Assembly: GCA_002427745.1 (NCBI GenBank)
Contig: DIYF01000003.1
Span: 7,174-71,173 of the forward strand
Length of the DNA stretch: 64,000 nucleotides
Direction: 5' to 3'
Origin: Roseivirga sp. UBA6061
GTDB lineage: Bacteria > Bacteroidota > Bacteroidia > Cytophagales > Cyclobacteriaceae
A program made the translations under genes and the position numbers. Under the pieces are notes generated by a model. It was not told the origin of the DNA. It saw nothing but the letters and a program-made list of their open reading frames with translations, and made no database searches. The number at the start of each line of letters is the position of its first letter. The first letter of the stretch is position 1. Positions 18,613 to 27,298 of the stretch are shown one piece after another.

Positions 18613-19440
18613 TTATTTGCCAGAGGCTTCGTAGTATTCCAGGGCTTTGGGCAAAGCCGCATTTAATCGGGAAATACGTGTTTCATGGCTTGGGTGAGTC
18701 GACAGGAACTCGGGCTGTCCACCACCGCCACTACTAGCAGCCATTCGCTCCCAGAATGCAGGTGCTTCTCTTGGATCATAGCCTGCAATGGCCATAAAAG
18801 TGAGCCCCAATTCATCTGCCTCAGACTCATGCAATCTGCTGAAAGGCAAAACACCTAATACAGTGGTACCAATTCCGAAAGCCTGATTAGCAATATTCTG
18901 AGTGGCAGCAGGCTTGTTCTGCAAAGCGACAGACAGTCCAATTGCTCCAAAATTCTGAAGCATTCCCTGGTTCATACGCTCCTGACCATGTTTGGCGATA
19001 GCATGAGCTACTTCATGTCCCATTACCACGGCTACGCCTGCATCATCGCGACAAATCGGCATAATACCCGTATAGAAAGCTACCTTGCCTCCCGGCATCG
19101 CCCAGGCATTGACGATATCTTCATCTATCAGATTGAATTCCCAGTTAAAACCCTCAAGCTGAGCGCCATACCCATTATCGCTCATGTATTTCTCAACCGC
19201 ATTCTTGATTCTGTTACCAACACGTTTTACGCGTGCCGCATCGTCAGAATCAGATACCAGGTTGGCCGAATCGAGTACGGTTTGATAGCTCTGAGCGCTT
19301 AGTGCCAGGACTTCACTGGTATTTGTCAGTCCTGTTATTTGTTTACGTCCCGTCAATGGTACTGTGGTGCAGGAATTGAATACCGACAGAAGTACAATTG
19401 AAGTAAGGAATAGTGTCTGGAGAAATATTCGTTTGCTCAT
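18613..19440 (-). CDS. M48 family metallopeptidase lipoprotein
   Basis: A 275-residue zinc peptidase of the M48 (BepA/LoiP/Oma1-like) group. The signal (FLQTLFLTSIVLLSVFNSC) ends in a likely lipobox Cys, so it should be a periplasmic lipoprotein. The HEVAH zinc motif starts at residue ~142, and the third ligand lies in the ESEADELGL helix. PFSRLHESEADE and FLSTHPSHETRI are family hallmarks. It probably cleaves misfolded envelope proteins. ATG 19440 was chosen because the signal peptide starts there; ten further codons upstream are open but not signal-like. It is a single gene, divergent from the FAH-family gene. Confidence 0.9.
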   Translation of the reverse strand: MSKRIFLQTLFLTSIVLLSVFNSCTTVPLTGRKQITGLTNTSEVLALSAQSYQTVLDSANLVSDSDDAARVKRVGNRIKNAVEKYMSDNGYGAQLEGFNWEFNLIDEDIVNAWAMPGGKVAFYTGIMPICRDDAGVAVVMGHEVAHAIAKHGQERMNQGMLQNFGAIGLSVALQNKPAATQNIANQAFGIGTTVLGVLPFSRLHESEADELGLTFMAIAGYDPREAPAFWERMAASSGGGGQPEFLSTHPSHETRISRLNAALPKALEYYEASGK

Positions 19441-19564
19441 CTTTACAGCATGTTTCGGCACAAATTTCACTAATTATAACGGCTTGTCAAATCACGGGGC
19501 TTATTTAAAATTAAATATCATAATTTAGCCTCCGAAGTTAGTTGAGCATCGAAAACTACTACTT

Positions 19565-20179
19565 ATGAAGATTATCGCGATTGGCAGAAATTACGCTGCT
19601 CATATTGCCGAATTGAATAATGAACGCCCAAGTGAGCCTGTTATTTTCCTGAAGCCTGACACGGCCATTCTCAGAAATAACGACCCTTTCTATTACCCTG
19701 AATTCAGTAACAATATCCACTTTGAAGTAGAGTTATTATTAAAGATCAGTCGCAACGGTAAATACATCGAAAAGAAGTTTGCCCACAAGTACTTTGAAGA
19801 AATCGGTGTCGGCATAGATTTTACTGCCAGAGATCTGCAGCAGAAATGTAAAGAAAAGGGCCTTCCCTGGGAAGTGGCCAAAGGTTTTAACGGCTCTGCT
19901 CCTATCTCTACCCATTTCAGGCATAAGTCAGAATTTGCTGATCTCGCCAACATCAACTTTAGTCTCAACCAAAATGACGCATTGAAGCAGAGCGGCAATA
20001 CGAGCCTGATGCTTTTTGATTTCGGTGATATTATTGAATACGTCTCCAGGTTTTTCACCTTAAAAAAGGGAGATATCATTTTCACCGGAACGCCCGCAGG
20101 GGTTGGCCCTGTTGCTATTGGTGATAAGCTCACCGCGTTTATTGAAGATGAAAAAATGCTGGAAGTTGAAATTAAGTAA
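19565..20179 (+). CDS. Fumarylacetoacetate hydrolase family protein
   Basis: A 204-residue FAH-fold enzyme of the short FAHD1 type. It starts MKIIAIGRNYAAHIAELNN and has KPDTAIL, the metal-ligand FEVELLL (two Glu), GIDFTARDLQ with the third acidic ligand, AKGFNGSAPI, and GDIIFTGTPAGVGP near the C-terminus. Family members act as acylpyruvases or oxaloacetate decarboxylases; the substrate is not fixed by sequence. Its 3' end overlaps the M23 peptidase gene by 32 bases, so the two are translationally linked although their functions seem unrelated. Confidence 0.9.
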   Translation: MKIIAIGRNYAAHIAELNNERPSEPVIFLKPDTAILRNNDPFYYPEFSNNIHFEVELLLKISRNGKYIEKKFAHKYFEEIGVGIDFTARDLQQKCKEKGLPWEVAKGFNGSAPISTHFRHKSEFADLANINFSLNQNDALKQSGNTSLMLFDFGDIIEYVSRFFTLKKGDIIFTGTPAGVGPVAIGDKLTAFIEDEKMLEVEIK

Positions 20180-22064
20180 ATACGCCCTTTCCTTATTATT
20201 ACTATGCACCTCGCTACCGGTGGCCTTTGGCCAGTATGACGGTATAGCAGAAGACTACTATGACTTTCCTATACAGCCAGACAGAACAAATTACCTGTCG
20301 GGTAGTATGGGCGAACTGAGAGCCAGCCACTTTCATGCGGGGCTTGACATTAAAACCAACGGTCGTGTAGGACTGGATGTATATGCCGCTGCAGATGGCT
20401 ATGTAAGCAGAATCCGGGTGGCTACAGGAGGTTACGGCAATTGCATCTATATCCAGCATCCCAATGGCACCACTACCGTGTATGCACATTTGCAAAAGTT
20501 TGACCCTGTACTTGCCAAATACGTGCTGGAAAAACAGTACGAAAACAAAAGCTTTGAGGTAAACCTTTTTCCCGGCAGAAACCAGTTTCCGTTCAAAAAA
20601 GGAGAAGTGATTGGGCTTTCCGGTAACTCCGGCTCTTCCGCTGGTCCCCACCTGCATTTTGAAATCCGTAATTCAAAGCAGGAAGTGCTCGACCCTTTGC
20701 GCTTCAAATTCAACCAGATCAAGGATAAAATCGCTCCCATTGCTCAAAGAGTAGCGCTGAAGACTATGGACATCGACTCCCGTGTAAACGGGAAGTTCGG
20801 ACGGTTTGAGTATATATTGCAAAGACGGGGCAATGAGTACTTTCTACCTGACACCATAGAGGCTTACGGACACATAGGCGTTGAATTATGGGCACATGAC
20901 AAGCTGGACGGAGCTTCGAATAAAAACGGCATCCCTACCGTTGTATTGAAAGACAATGACCACACCCTCTTTGAGCAGGACATTGAAAAGCTCACCTTCT
21001 CTCTACAAAAGAACATCCTGGTTCACACCAACTATCAGGCTACCAAAGAGACGCGCAGAAGGTACAATAAGCTCTACATCGATGACGGGAATAAGCTGGG
21101 TTTTTACGAACAGGAAGATGAACGCGGTGTCCTGCAGGTTTCTGATACCAGCCGACATTCTCTGGAAATCAACCTGGTAGACTCCTATGGTAACCAGCGT
21201 AATATCTTCTTCAATGTAAAAGGCGCTACCCCTACCAATACTACCCAGGTAAGAATTAATCCCTATGACAGGCCTTATGTGCAGGACAATACACTCATGC
21301 TATTCGACAGAAAGAATGATGAGAATAAGATTGTGCTGTCCACTCCTGACGGCTCCAAAGAAGTTGAGGCAGCCTACTCTGATGGCAGAACCAATGTCTA
21401 TCTCTGGGACCTTAAAAGCTCTTTGCCCATGGAAGTTGCCTACAGTAACAAGAAGGAAGAACTGTACTTCGGTGACCTGGTTCCTGCAGGAAAGCAGCAC
21501 TCGTTCCTGAGCGACAGCTACTCTCTTAAGTTCAGCAAGCGTACTCTTTTCGATACCATCTACATTCAGTCCAGACACATCGTAGAGGAATCTTCAGGAA
21601 GGGAAATACTCGAAGTAAACAAGGACAACATTCCGCTAAAAGGGACAATCGAAGCAGAGCTGCAGCCTCTGCTGAGCTATGACTCACTGGAAGATTATCA
21701 CATTTACCAGGTTAACAATCCCAGGTACCCCGGCTTTATCGGTGGTGAATGGGAGGGTGAAAAAATCAGGTTTGGCTTTTCTTCATTCGGCAAATTCACC
21801 TTGCTGAAAGACAAGACGTCCCCTACTATAAATCAGCGCTATTTGAAGGAGAATGTGATCAGTTTTATCATCAAAGACGACCTCTCCGGGGTCAGATCCT
21901 ACAAGGCCACTTTGAACGGAAAATGGCTTCTGATGAACTACGATAAAAAAAGAAACCTTATTTGGTCGGAGAGACTAAATAAATCGAAACCTTTGACGGG
22001 AGAATTTGCTTTAACAGTGACAGACAATGCCGGTAACGAGCAAATTTTCAAACTAAAACTATAA
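20148..22064 (+). CDS. Exported M23 family metallopeptidase
   Basis: About 638 residues. The signal peptide (KYALSLLLLCTSLPVAFGQ) leads directly to the M23 domain: HFHAGLDIKT supplies the HxGxD zinc ligands, and NSGSSAGPHLHFEIRNS carries the catalytic and third-ligand histidines. The ~400-residue C-terminal part is beta-rich and without a domain I recognise (FSFGKFTLLKD, then DNAGNEQIF at the end, like a bacterial Ig-type strand). It should cut or remodel peptidoglycan in the periplasm. ATG 20148 was chosen because it starts the signal peptide; it lies inside the FAH gene. The bcp gene follows after 6 bases. Confidence 0.9.
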   Translation: MKKCWKLKLSKYALSLLLLCTSLPVAFGQYDGIAEDYYDFPIQPDRTNYLSGSMGELRASHFHAGLDIKTNGRVGLDVYAAADGYVSRIRVATGGYGNCIYIQHPNGTTTVYAHLQKFDPVLAKYVLEKQYENKSFEVNLFPGRNQFPFKKGEVIGLSGNSGSSAGPHLHFEIRNSKQEVLDPLRFKFNQIKDKIAPIAQRVALKTMDIDSRVNGKFGRFEYILQRRGNEYFLPDTIEAYGHIGVELWAHDKLDGASNKNGIPTVVLKDNDHTLFEQDIEKLTFSLQKNILVHTNYQATKETRRRYNKLYIDDGNKLGFYEQEDERGVLQVSDTSRHSLEINLVDSYGNQRNIFFNVKGATPTNTTQVRINPYDRPYVQDNTLMLFDRKNDENKIVLSTPDGSKEVEAAYSDGRTNVYLWDLKSSLPMEVAYSNKKEELYFGDLVPAGKQHSFLSDSYSLKFSKRTLFDTIYIQSRHIVEESSGREILEVNKDNIPLKGTIEAELQPLLSYDSLEDYHIYQVNNPRYPGFIGGEWEGEKIRFGFSSFGKFTLLKDKTSPTINQRYLKENVISFIIKDDLSGVRSYKATLNGKWLLMNYDKKRNLIWSERLNKSKPLTGEFALTVTDNAGNEQIFKLKL

Positions 22065-22070
22065 CAACAC

Positions 22071-22520
22071 ATGTCATTACAAGTCGGAGACAAAGCACCA
22101 TCTTTTGAAGGAGTAGATCAAAACGGAGATCCAATCAAACTGACGGATTTTGCAGGAAAAAAACTAGTACTCTATTTCTATCCGAAGGATAACACCCCGG
22201 GCTGTACCTTGCAGGCCTGTAACCTCAGAGATAATTACGATGCCCTGCTCAGCGCAGGCTATGCAGTAGTAGGTATCAGCTCTGACTCGGAAAAGAAACA
22301 TCAAAACTTTATCAATAAATTTGACCTCCCTTTTCCGCTGATTGCCGATGTGGATAAGAGTATCCATGAGCAATTTGGCACCTGGGTAGAAAAGCAAATG
22401 TACGGTAGAAAGTTTATGGGAACCGCCCGCACAACTTTCGTGATCGATGAAAACGGGGTAATTACTGAAATTATCGCCAAGGTGAAAACCAAAGATCACA
22501 CCGCCCAAATACTGAATTAA
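22071..22520 (+). CDS. bcp: Thioredoxin-dependent peroxiredoxin Bcp
   Basis: A 149-residue peroxiredoxin of the Bcp/PrxQ type. The peroxidatic Cys45 lies in TPGCTLQAC and the resolving Cys is five residues on (Cys50), the classic atypical two-Cys spacing. YFYPKDNTPG and GISSDSEKKH are typical, and TARTTFVID matches the C-terminal active-site Arg strand. It reduces hydroperoxides at the expense of thioredoxin in the cytoplasm. It sits between the M23 and transketolase genes with short gaps (6 and 22 bases), so all are probably on one transcript. Confidence 0.95.
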   Translation: MSLQVGDKAPSFEGVDQNGDPIKLTDFAGKKLVLYFYPKDNTPGCTLQACNLRDNYDALLSAGYAVVGISSDSEKKHQNFINKFDLPFPLIADVDKSIHEQFGTWVEKQMYGRKFMGTARTTFVIDENGVITEIIAKVKTKDHTAQILN

Positions 22521-22542
22521 TTTTTCGAAACTATAATACAAA

Positions 22543-23391
22543 ATGAGCCAACCCAATATCGCAGAACTTGAGAAGGTAGCTTCACAAGTAAGAAGGGATA
22601 TTCTCAGAATGGTGCATGCCGTGAATTCCGGCCACCCTGGAGCCTCCCTTGGTTGTACAGAGTTTTTCACAGCCCTGTACTTTCACATCTTAAACAAAAA
22701 ACAGCCATTTGATATGGACGGAAAAGATGAAGACCTGTTTTTCCTGTCAAACGGCCACATCTCCCCTGTCTGGTATAGTGTGTTGGCCAGAAGTGGCTAC
22801 TTTGATGTTTCAGAGCTGGCCACTTTCAGAAAGCTCAATTCCAGGTTACAGGGACACCCTGCGACAGAGGAAGGACTTCCCGGTATTCGGGTAGCTTCAG
22901 GCTCTCTGGGGCAAGGACTCTCCTTTGCCTGTGGAGCTGCACAAGCGAAAAAACTGAATGGTGATGACAACCTCGTCTATGTATTGATGGGCGATGGCGA
23001 GCTTCAGGAAGGTCAGGTCTGGGAAGCAGCCATGTATGCACCCCACCATAGAATTGACAACCTGATTGCCAATGTAGATTTCAACGGCCAGCAGATTGAC
23101 GGTCCTACTGACAAAGTAATGAACCTGTCTGATCTCAAAGCCAAATGGCAGGCCTTTGGCTGGGAAGTGATAGAGAGCAATGGAAACGACATGAAAGAGA
23201 TCATTGCTGCCCTGACCCTGGCCAAGTCGCTGACAGGTAAAGGCAAGCCCGTGATGAACCTTATGAGGACCGATATGGGCTATGGTGTAGACTTTATGGT
23301 TGGCACGCATAAGTGGCACGGTGTAGCGCCAAATGATGAGCAGCTGGCCGATGCCTTGTCACAGTTAGAAGAAACTTTAGGAGACTACTAA
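22543..23391 (+). CDS. Transketolase, N-terminal (thiamine-binding) subunit
   Basis: A 282-residue protein equal to the first third of a full transketolase. It has the SGHPGASLGCTE motif, FLSNGHISPVWY and HPATEEGLPGIRVASGSLGQGLS. The thiamine diphosphate motif is MGDGELQEGQVWEA with GDG at 150-152. It works with the next gene's product, as in the split transketolases of many Bacteroidota and archaea, in the non-oxidative pentose phosphate pathway. The gap to the partner gene is 12 bases. Confidence 0.94.
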   Translation: MSQPNIAELEKVASQVRRDILRMVHAVNSGHPGASLGCTEFFTALYFHILNKKQPFDMDGKDEDLFFLSNGHISPVWYSVLARSGYFDVSELATFRKLNSRLQGHPATEEGLPGIRVASGSLGQGLSFACGAAQAKKLNGDDNLVYVLMGDGELQEGQVWEAAMYAPHHRIDNLIANVDFNGQQIDGPTDKVMNLSDLKAKWQAFGWEVIESNGNDMKEIIAALTLAKSLTGKGKPVMNLMRTDMGYGVDFMVGTHKWHGVAPNDEQLADALSQLEETLGDY

Positions 23392-23403
23392 GCAGCAGAG
23401 ATC

Positions 23404-24357
23404 ATGACGAAATTTACGTATACAGAGAAAAAGGATACAAGATCAGGTTTCGGTGATGGCCTGCTTGAGCTGGGTAGAACCAATCCTGATGTGGTTGGCC
23501 TCTGCGCTGACCTGATAGGCTCACTCAAAATGGGAGCTTTTCAAAATGAGTTTCCCGAGCGGTTTTTCCAGGTGGGTATAGCGGAAGCCAATATGATAGG
23601 ACTGGCAGCAGGTATGACCATCGGGGGCAAGATTCCATTCACGGGTACATTTGCCAACTTTTCCACGGGCCGTGTCTACGATCAGATCAGACAATCTGTG
23701 GCTTACTCTGAAAAGAATGTAAAGATCTGTGCTTCTCATGCAGGACTGACCCTGGGAGAAGACGGAGCCACTCACCAGATTCTGGAAGACATAGGCATGA
23801 TGAAAATGCTGCCGAATATGACCGTGATCAACCCTTGTGATTATAACCAGACCAAGGCAGCCACAATGGCCATTGCAGATCATCACGGACCGGTATACCT
23901 GAGGTTCGGTCGTCCGAAAGTGCCGATCTTCACTCCTGCCGATCAGAAGTTCGAAATAGGCAAAGCCCTGAAACTGATTGAAGGTAGTGATGTGAGTATT
24001 TTCGCTACCGGTCACCTGGTATGGGAAGCCATTGAGGCCGAGGCCATACTGGCAGAAGAAGGCATCAAGGCTGAGGTGATCAACATCCACACCATCAAAC
24101 CACTGGATGTCGAAGCTATTCTCGAGTCTGTAGGAAAGACCGGATGTGCGGTATCAGCAGAAGAGCATCAGATGAACGGAGGTTTAGGAGACAGCATTGC
24201 CCAAACACTGGCACTGAACAATCCGTCTCCGCTGGAAATGGTGGCCGTAAATGATTCTTTTGGAGAAAGTGGCACCCCTGCTCAGTTGATGGAGAAATAT
24301 GGCATTGATGCCAAAAACATTGTTTCTGCCGTTAAAAGAGTAATGGAGCGCAAGTAA
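23404..24357 (+). CDS. Transketolase, C-terminal subunit
   Basis: A 317-residue protein holding the pyrimidine-binding and C-terminal domains of transketolase. Motifs are ERFFQVGIAEANMIGLAAGM (the catalytic Glu contacts thiamine), GEDGATHQILEDI, VYLRFGRPKVP and SAEEHQMNGGLGDSIAQ. It pairs with the upstream subunit to form the working enzyme. It is the last gene of the run that begins with the FAH gene, and a strong terminator follows 21 bases after the stop. Confidence 0.94.
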   Translation: MTKFTYTEKKDTRSGFGDGLLELGRTNPDVVGLCADLIGSLKMGAFQNEFPERFFQVGIAEANMIGLAAGMTIGGKIPFTGTFANFSTGRVYDQIRQSVAYSEKNVKICASHAGLTLGEDGATHQILEDIGMMKMLPNMTVINPCDYNQTKAATMAIADHHGPVYLRFGRPKVPIFTPADQKFEIGKALKLIEGSDVSIFATGHLVWEAIEAEAILAEEGIKAEVINIHTIKPLDVEAILESVGKTGCAVSAEEHQMNGGLGDSIAQTLALNNPSPLEMVAVNDSFGESGTPAQLMEKYGIDAKNIVSAVKRVMERK

Positions 24358-24378
24358 ATCGCTATAAAAGCACAAGTG

Positions 24379-24417
24379 AAAGCCCTGATCTTACGGTCAG
24401 GGCTTTTTATTTTTTTA
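24379..24417 (+). terminator. Rho-independent terminator after transketolase genes
   Basis: AAAGCCCTGA (24379-24388) pairs perfectly with TCAGGGCTTT (24397-24406) across an 8-base loop. T-rich sequence continues to 24417. Confidence 0.92.
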
Positions 24418-24493
24418 AACAATTTGGTCAGACAGGGTATTAAGTTAATTCACCGCCTTAAAAAAGCAGTGATTCACCTTTGACCTAAACACT

Positions 24494-24874
24494 ATGACTA
24501 CTCATCAAGAACATCGTATTCTGATTGTTGACGACTCCTTCAGAAACCTGAACCTGATGCAAAAACTACTCACAAGTTGGGGGTATTCCGATTGCTCGGT
24601 AAACAACACTGAGCACACCCTTAACAGGCTTGAGCAAGACCACTTCGACCTGATTATTGTAGATAAAGTATTCTCCAGTATCAGAGAGCTCGATCTGGCC
24701 CATAAGATCAGGGCTATCCAGCCGGATACTCCTGTCATCTGCTCAGCCGAAGAATATATGAGCAGTCCTGCGGTCAGTAAACCCAAATCTGCCTTCAGAC
24801 CTTTTCATACACTAAAATCACTGCTGAAAAAAGTAGTTGAAAACAGGGAGTCCTACGGCATTGTGATGATTTGA
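24494..24874 (+). CDS. Orphan receiver-domain protein with degenerate switch site
   Basis: A 126-residue stand-alone receiver domain. The acidic pair is in ILIVDDSF (residues 9-16), and the phospho-acceptor Asp57 is in LIIVDKVFSS. The switch Thr/Ser position is a Ser in VICSAEE. The conserved Lys (normally in a KP pair) is missing: the corresponding place reads AFRPF, with Arg. The loop after the Asp lacks the usual P-x-M/P-x-D pattern. Phosphorylation may therefore be weak or differently controlled. No histidine kinase lies nearby. It converges on the glycosyltransferase gene with two bases between stops. Confidence 0.8.
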   Translation: MTTHQEHRILIVDDSFRNLNLMQKLLTSWGYSDCSVNNTEHTLNRLEQDHFDLIIVDKVFSSIRELDLAHKIRAIQPDTPVICSAEEYMSSPAVSKPKSAFRPFHTLKSLLKKVVENRESYGIVMI

Positions 24875-24876
24875 GG

Positions 24877-26439
24877 CTAGTCTACCCTGATAAGAAAGAT
24901 AGGCTTTTGGTGATAGTGAAACTCTTCAATGAGCTCATAGCTTCTCTCTGGCAAATCCTCTTGATAGCAAAAGAAATAGCCTTTTTCAAAGCGGTTGGTT
25001 TGTCGCAAAACCTCTTCCCTGCCGGCTTCAATATAGTAGACAATAGTCAGAGACATTCTTACGTCACCATACCGATAAAGCACCTCCCCTTCACTCATGG
25101 CAGCAATCTCTCTTCCCAGTGCCTTATCTTCAGCTGCACCGGTAGTTTCAGCCCGCGTTACCGGCACTACCATGGAAAACCATAGCCTGGCCATAATCAA
25201 CAACCCAAACAGGATCAGGTAGGGTCTCACCTTTCTCTTCAGGAACAGCCACCACAGCAAGGCTATGTAGCACATCAGCCCCAGAGACATCCAAATACGG
25301 TTATCTACCACATCCAGTAAATCAAGAAAAGGAAAGACAGGGAGTCCCAGAGTCGGGATAACAAGACAGATACAAATCAAAATACGCCAGTATTTGTCAT
25401 GCCATGGTCTCTCCTCACGCAGGGTATAGAGGTAACTAAAGCCAACAATCAGCAGAGGATAGAGCGCATAAACGTAGCGTGATTTTGCGTCTACAGATAC
25501 CCAGTACACCAGGAAGTTGGCCAGAAACAAAAGGAACAGAAACATGACCAGTTTCTGGTCTTTGATACGCTTTGACAGCCCCTTGCTCAGGAATAAAGGA
25601 ACCAAAAGCGTTGCCGGCAACACGTTTTTGAGGTTTTCGAGCGGGAAATCCAACAGATGTTTTAACAGTCCTCCGCTACCCGCTCTACCGGCAGACTCTC
25701 CTACCAGTGTACTCCACCACCCTGAGGGGTCTTCATACTGAGAATACATATAGAAGTACCCCCCCAGGATCAATACAAAAAGAGCGATACCACCAAAATG
25801 TGCAAGACTCAACAGCTTTCTGAACTTGCGGGCATACAGAAAGTAAACCAGCACTGATATACCCAGAAACGGAACCGAAGAGAGCCCTTTCGTAAGAATT
25901 CCCACGGCAGACAGTCCATAGACAATGAGAAATAGCTGCCAGTATCTCTCCTTTTCTCCGTAGTGATACAGAGCAAAGAAGCTTAACAACGTCAGCCATG
26001 AATAGAACAGGTCTATTTCACCCAAACTACTGAAGTAGAAAAGAATATCGACCGAGGTGAGCACTCCCAAAGCGCTCAAGGCGGCCACCCTGAAGCCCAG
26101 GTACCTTCGGGCGAAAAGAAAGGTACTGATGCCCATTCCTATAAATGACACCACTGATACCACACGGGTGGCAAATTCTGAATATTCTCCAAAAAGCTTG
26201 TATGACAGAATGAGCGTCCAATTATATACCGGAGGTTTCCGAAAATAAAGGTCGCCCGTTTGAGTGGGTACCCACCAGTTATCACGAAAGATCATTTCGA
26301 GGGCAATCAACCCTCTTCGGGGTTCTTCAAGGAACAAGGGGTATATGCCCAGATTTACGAACAGCGCCACAACCAGGAGTACAAAAACTCCAAGAATATA
26401 GCTTGATTCAAGCCTGGAAAAACCTCCCTCCTGCATCAT
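24877..26439 (-). CDS. ArnT/PMT-like membrane glycosyltransferase (GT-C fold)
   Basis: A 520-residue polytopic membrane protein with about 11 hydrophobic segments. It has the start typical of ArnT and PMT-2-type enzymes: an EPRRGLIALEMI loop with acidic residues, NWWVPTQTGDLYFRKPPVYNW (residues ~54-75), and a downstream FSSLGEIDLFYSWL loop. A soluble C-terminal stretch (~430-520) follows the last segment. Such enzymes move a sugar from a polyprenyl-phosphate donor to lipid A or another acceptor at the outer face of the inner membrane; the acceptor here is unknown. It stands alone and is transcribed away from the bactofilin operon. Confidence 0.85.
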   Translation of the reverse strand: MMQEGGFSRLESSYILGVFVLLVVALFVNLGIYPLFLEEPRRGLIALEMIFRDNWWVPTQTGDLYFRKPPVYNWTLILSYKLFGEYSEFATRVVSVVSFIGMGISTFLFARRYLGFRVAALSALGVLTSVDILFYFSSLGEIDLFYSWLTLLSFFALYHYGEKERYWQLFLIVYGLSAVGILTKGLSSVPFLGISVLVYFLYARKFRKLLSLAHFGGIALFVLILGGYFYMYSQYEDPSGWWSTLVGESAGRAGSGGLLKHLLDFPLENLKNVLPATLLVPLFLSKGLSKRIKDQKLVMFLFLLFLANFLVYWVSVDAKSRYVYALYPLLIVGFSYLYTLREERPWHDKYWRILICICLVIPTLGLPVFPFLDLLDVVDNRIWMSLGLMCYIALLWWLFLKRKVRPYLILFGLLIMARLWFSMVVPVTRAETTGAAEDKALGREIAAMSEGEVLYRYGDVRMSLTIVYYIEAGREEVLRQTNRFEKGYFFCYQEDLPERSYELIEEFHYHQKPIFLIRVD

Positions 26440-26903
26440 AGCGCAAAACTAGCATTTGATTCTATAAATCATCTGTAATTTGATCAATACGCTGACGCTT
26501 TTTTCTAAACAACCTGGCCATGCAGCCCCTCTTAACCTCACATAAATTGTACTATTCCAATTAAGCTCAACGGCATTTTCTTATATACAAACAATAGAAA
26601 ACCGTAATTCAATCATCACTAAAATAAGTAGTCTTTCGACCTGAATCAGCTGCCTGGATTCATTTTCCATATCATAAAAACTTCAAAATCAGCAAATAAG
26701 ATAATTTTATTGATCTTTTTTCTGTAGCATAAATTGCGAATTTGACATATGATAATCTGCCATTCTCGCTGAAATCACATCATTTTATCACATATCAAAA
26801 TTCAATACAACCACAATCACAATTGTATTTTACTAATTTATTACCCATCTTAGTCTTGTCAGGATCGTTAGACCCTGACACTTACACCTCAAATACCAAA
26901 TAG
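26440..26903. other. 464-base AT-rich spacer before the bactofilin operon
   Basis: It holds no reading frame I would call a gene. It is markedly AT-rich with several near-palindromic runs and separates the divergent glycosyltransferase gene from bactofilin, so both promoters should lie here. A TAGTCTTG at 26851-26858 is one base off the -7 consensus, and a hairpin follows it (26857-26880). No riboswitch or tRNA was recognised. Confidence 0.55.
26857..26880 (+). promoter_or_regulatory. Stem-loop in likely leader of bactofilin operon
   Basis: TGTCAGG (26857-26863) and CCTGACA (26874-26880) pair perfectly, with two further TC/GA pairs inside after one mismatch. It ends 23 bases before the bactofilin ATG and has no T-run. 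It could be an operator or an mRNA stem that affects translation. Confidence 0.45.
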
Positions 26904-27287
26904 ATGAAAATAACCAAGACTAAGCCCAGTCAGGCTCAGACCATGAGTCTATTGTCTCAGGGTACCAAGTTCACCGGTAACCTTGAAGCCAGTTCTGCAC
27001 TCCGCATTGATGGTGAACTGGAAGGAGACGTAATTTCCACAGATAAAATCGTAACAGGCATCAACTCGGTGGTTACCGGCTCCATCGAGGCCGATGAAGT
27101 AGTTATTGGTGGAACGATATACGGAAGTGTCAATGCCAAGAAGATTCTCACTTTACAATCCACAGGAAAAGTAGAGGGCGATATCCGGGCCCTGGAAATT
27201 CTTATCGAGAAAGGAGGCTTCTTTAAAGGAGCATGTGAAATGGCAGAAATGCTGCCTACCATCCAACTAAATGCCAAGCAAGCCTAA
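26904..27287 (+). CDS. Bactofilin (polymer-forming cytoskeletal protein)
   Basis: A 127-residue bactofilin (DUF583). A short unstructured N-terminus (residues 1-18) precedes a right-handed beta-helix of hexapeptide-like turns (~19-112), such as LRIDGELEGDV, VTGSIEADEVVIGGTIYGSV and LTLQSTGKVEGDIRA. Bactofilins polymerise without nucleotide into filaments on the inner membrane and position cell-wall or surface machinery. It is the first gene of a five-gene operon for surface proteins, with the collagen-like gene 11 bases downstream. Being first suggests it may set the location of the export or anchoring complex; that role is inference. Confidence 0.93.
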   Translation: MKITKTKPSQAQTMSLLSQGTKFTGNLEASSALRIDGELEGDVISTDKIVTGINSVVTGSIEADEVVIGGTIYGSVNAKKILTLQSTGKVEGDIRALEILIEKGGFFKGACEMAEMLPTIQLNAKQA

Positions 27288-27298
27288 AACCCTGCTTT

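Noticed and set aside
26440-26903. Origin or centromere-like AT-rich region
   Set aside because: No DnaA-box cluster or iterated sites were seen; the AT richness fits a divergent promoter region.
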